Source: Prevotellaceae bacterium UBA1710
Lineage (GTDB): Bacteria > Bacteroidota > Bacteroidia > Bacteroidales > Bacteroidaceae
Assembly: GCA_002317355.1 (NCBI GenBank)
Contig: DCJC01000044.1
Span: forward strand, 1 to 32,465
Direction: 5' to 3'
Length of the DNA stretch: 32,465 nucleotides
Below, one piece after another: positions 31,122 through 32,465 of this stretch (position 1 is its first letter; each line of letters opens with the position of its first letter). The notes beneath the pieces are model-generated. The model was not told where the DNA came from and did no database searches. It was given only the letters and a program-made list of their open reading frames with translations. The position numbers and the translations under genes were made by a program.

Positions 31122-31152
31122 CAAAGGTACTGCCTTTCTGTCTTTCCTGCAA
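31122..31152 (-). promoter_or_regulatory. Promoter of the porin-imelysin-DHOR-CcsBA operon
   Basis: On the minus strand TTG (31150-31152), a 20-base spacer and TACCTTTG (31122-31129) match the consensus exactly, 26 bases before the ATG. Confidence 0.8.
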
Positions 31153-31226
31153 TACTCAAAAAGTATGTTTTTTATTCGTGACGATTCGTCGTAACATCAT
31201 CATTTCTAATGAGATGATACCTATTA

Positions 31227-31258
31227 ATGATTATCAATTTTTGAAAGAAATGATTATC
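31227..31258 (-). promoter_or_regulatory. Possible Fur-type half-sites
   Basis: Two direct copies of GATAATCAT (minus strand; plus-strand 31227-31235 and 31250-31258) lie 75-105 bases upstream of the operon's -33 box. The better one extends to TGATAATCATTA, part of the classical Fur box. In AT-rich DNA such matches can be chance. Confidence 0.3.
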
Positions 31259-31441
31259 TCTCGGAAAGAATACCTAAAAATAATGATACCGGCTAATTGC
31301 TTTTCATGATATCAGAATATACGAATGAACTCACTAAAGATATTTATTATATGGTATGCCTGTAGAATTGTAAACGAAATTTATAAGTAGGTGTGTATGA
31401 ATAATTCTGCACACTGTCTGGGTCTTTTCCTTAGAAAATAA

Positions 31442-31469
31442 AGTGTCAACATGTCAACATGTCAACATT
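31442..31469. repeat. Triplicated TGTCAACA tandem repeat
   Basis: TGTCAACA occurs three times in a row with a period of about ten bases. It lies between the terminator of the small gene below and the regulatory region of the porin operon. Nothing else is recognisable from 31259 to 31476. Confidence 0.55.
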
Positions 31470-31476
31470 CATCCAT

Positions 31477-31507
31477 AAAAAAAGGCTCGCTTCAAAGCGA
31501 ACCTTTC
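31477..31507 (-). terminator. Intrinsic terminator of the smalltalk gene unit
   Basis: On the minus strand AAAGGTTCGCT and AGCGAGCCTTT form a stem around a short loop, followed by a run of T. It lies about 90 bases after the small gene's stop. Confidence 0.8.
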
Positions 31508-31596
31508 TCCAAACCTTTACTAACTAATTCTATACTTTTATACTATATGGAAAAATAACGTACATTCTTATGGGAATCAGTACACGAACGCAAAGC

Positions 31597-31695
31597 CTAA
31601 CCCACAGAGAAGCCAAAAGCTGAGAGGATGGCAGAAATCGTTGTAATCGCAATATTGATAATAACGCTCCATTTGTTCTTTTTTTCGTTAGTCAT
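31597..31695 (-). CDS. Smalltalk-type small membrane protein (32 aa)
   Basis: Translating the minus strand from the ATG at 31695 gives a 32-residue protein: a charged start (MTNEKKNKW) followed by one hydrophobic segment (VIINIAITTISAILSAFGFS). This matches the 'smalltalk' proteins of Bacteroidota, tiny single-span proteins often found near amidase and HU-type genes. Their function is not established. It has its own terminator downstream and lies in the same direction as the 66-residue membrane protein gene. Confidence 0.7.
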   Translation of the reverse strand: MTNEKKNKWSVIINIAITTISAILSAFGFSVG

Positions 31696-31717
31696 TGTTT
31701 TATTTGAGTTTAAAGAG

Positions 31718-31901
31718 ACCCACCCCTTGCCCCTGACACATACTCCGATGTTATCAACATCGGACTTCCCATAAAGGGAGGGGAGTAATTACTTTTTATC
31801 GCCGTGGAGGATATGCAAAAGTGATCACTCAATGTGCACCTACATCGTGAAGAGTGTATCTACTCCCCTCCCTCTATGGGAGGGGTTTGGGGGTGGGTCT
31901 T
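31718..31901. repeat. GC-rich palindromic element between two small membrane protein genes
   Basis: The left arm (31718-31788) and right arm (about 31859-31901) are inverted copies sharing AGACCCACCCC and AGGGAGGGGAGTA. The left arm holds an extra hairpin, CCGATGTT-ATC-AACATCGG. The right arm overlaps the last codons of the neighbouring gene. Confidence 0.75.
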
Positions 31902-32074
31902 TTGATAATATTTACATAATTCTCAATCCCGAAGAAAGTTGCACAGAAAACAAGTAGCTGAGCAATCAGTATCAGAACTGAGCCGTCAATCACTCCAAGC
32001 GGTGGCATAATCAATCCTGCTATTGCAAACGCCATTGCCATTGCGAAAGCGCTTATTGCGAGATATAGTTTCAT
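31874..32074 (-). CDS. Small two-span membrane protein with repeat-derived C-terminus
   Basis: This 66-residue protein (ATG at 32074; an in-frame TTG at 32083 would lie in the -7-like box TATTTTTG at 32086-32093) has two hydrophobic segments, MKLYLAISAFAMAMAFAIAG and VLILIAQLLVFCATFFGI, joined by MPPLGVIDGS. The last eight residues, RPTPKPLP, and the stop are encoded by the arm of a palindromic repeat (31859-31901), so the original C-terminus was probably replaced. Small two-span proteins near smalltalk genes are common in Bacteroidota, with no assigned function. A holin-like role cannot be excluded. Confidence 0.65.
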   Translation of the reverse strand: MKLYLAISAFAMAMAFAIAGLIMPPLGVIDGSVLILIAQLLVFCATFFGIENYVNIIKRPTPKPLP

Positions 32075-32099
32075 ACGATTCAATTCAAAAATAAAAGAT

Positions 32100-32465
32100 T
32101 AACTGAATAAGAGAAAAAAACAATAAAAACCCCTCCAAGTTATCGGCTCTTTAGGGAGCCTCATGGCGTCTTGCTTGTTTGAAAGCCTTTGTAAGCCTTT
32201 GGGCTTCCAGTCTTTCACCCAATCAATCCACCACCCTCTGCGAGGGCTTAACTTGTCGGCTCAAAACCACCCCCTGCGGGGGAAAAACCTCAATCAAGGC
32301 ATGTCAACCAACAATTTATATCCGGGTATGAGCGTGATTTGCGAGCCCGGTACGGGCGACATATAATAGCGAAGGGCGATAGCCCTGGTATTCATTGATG
32401 CGACGATTGATGAGCGCCATCGGTGCGACATCTAAAAACTGGATGATATAATAGGTGTCGGACTT
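32100..32465. repeat. Right-edge cluster of short palindromes
   Basis: No gene is visible. Short palindromes follow one another: GGCTCTTTAGGGAGCC (32134-32161 region), CCCTCTGCGAGGG, CCCCCTGCGGGGG, then GCCCG-GTA-CGGGC (32345-32357) and AGGGC-GATA-GCCCT (32373-32386), joined by GACATATAATAGCG and GATGCGACGATTGATGAGCG. The last block looks like a REP-type unit and continues past the window edge. Confidence 0.55.

Noticed and set aside
31109..31309. 66-codon plus-strand frame
   Set aside because: It runs across the porin operon promoter and AT-rich regulatory DNA and has no recognisable features.

Overview
The window looks like chromosomal DNA of a Prevotella-type Bacteroidota (Bacteroidales). 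The evidence is the promoter grammar (TTG or TTTG, 19-21 bp, then TAnnTTTG, seen upstream of at least six genes or operons), a secreted protein with a type IX secretion-like C-terminal tail, SusA-like GH13 and GH3 glycosidases, a ribBA fusion, an imelysin/di-heme oxidoreductase operon and a small 'smalltalk' protein. I see no rRNA, tRNA, CRISPR array or intact transposase.

Layout. Positions 1-1799 hold no convincing gene but are rich in structure: inverted repeats, a candidate small RNA with its own promoter and terminator, and a perfect 16-bp palindrome. Positions 1800-2926 (minus) encode a ParA ATPase and a small ribbon-helix-helix partner, followed by two decayed tandem copies of the partner gene's 3' end. 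Positions 2927-4474 are non-coding: the parA promoter with an overlapping palindrome, two arrays of 11-bp repeats, nine copies of a GTGTACGTGTT-like motif and nested inverted repeats. Positions 4475-10411 (plus) encode a 1905-residue secreted esterase with four Ig-like repeats, then a 63-residue protein. Positions 10708-13467 (plus) encode TcdA, an alpha/beta-hydrolase-like protein with Ala at the nucleophile position, and a small acidic protein. Positions 13796-18206 (minus) are a complete riboflavin operon, ribD-ribE-ribBA-ribH, behind an FMN riboswitch; each spacer within it carries its own repeat. Positions 18311-23981 (minus) hold a GH13 alpha-glucan hydrolase, a flavodoxin-fold lipoprotein and a GH3 beta-glycosidase. 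Positions 24079-31152 (minus) form an apparent operon of outer-membrane beta-barrel, imelysin lipoprotein, di-heme oxidoreductase and fused cytochrome c maturation factor CcsBA. The right edge has two tiny membrane proteins and palindromic repeats.

How the genes fit together. The riboflavin genes cover GTP and ribulose-5-phosphate to riboflavin except for the dephosphorylation step. The porin-imelysin-DHOR-CcsBA set makes sense as a periplasmic metal-handling redox system in which CcsBA attaches heme to the CxxCH motifs of the oxidoreductase. The GH13 and GH3 genes point to plant or storage glycan use.

The most unusual features are: (1) two palindromic repeat elements inserted in frame inside ccsBA, with the same kind of repeat in the spacers and supplying the C-terminus of a small membrane protein; (2) the ParA/RHH cassette beside helically phased 11-bp arrays and a GTGTACGTGTT cluster, a candidate centromere; and (3) several non-coding elements with different interiors that share the terminal motif TAACGTGAGTTCGA.
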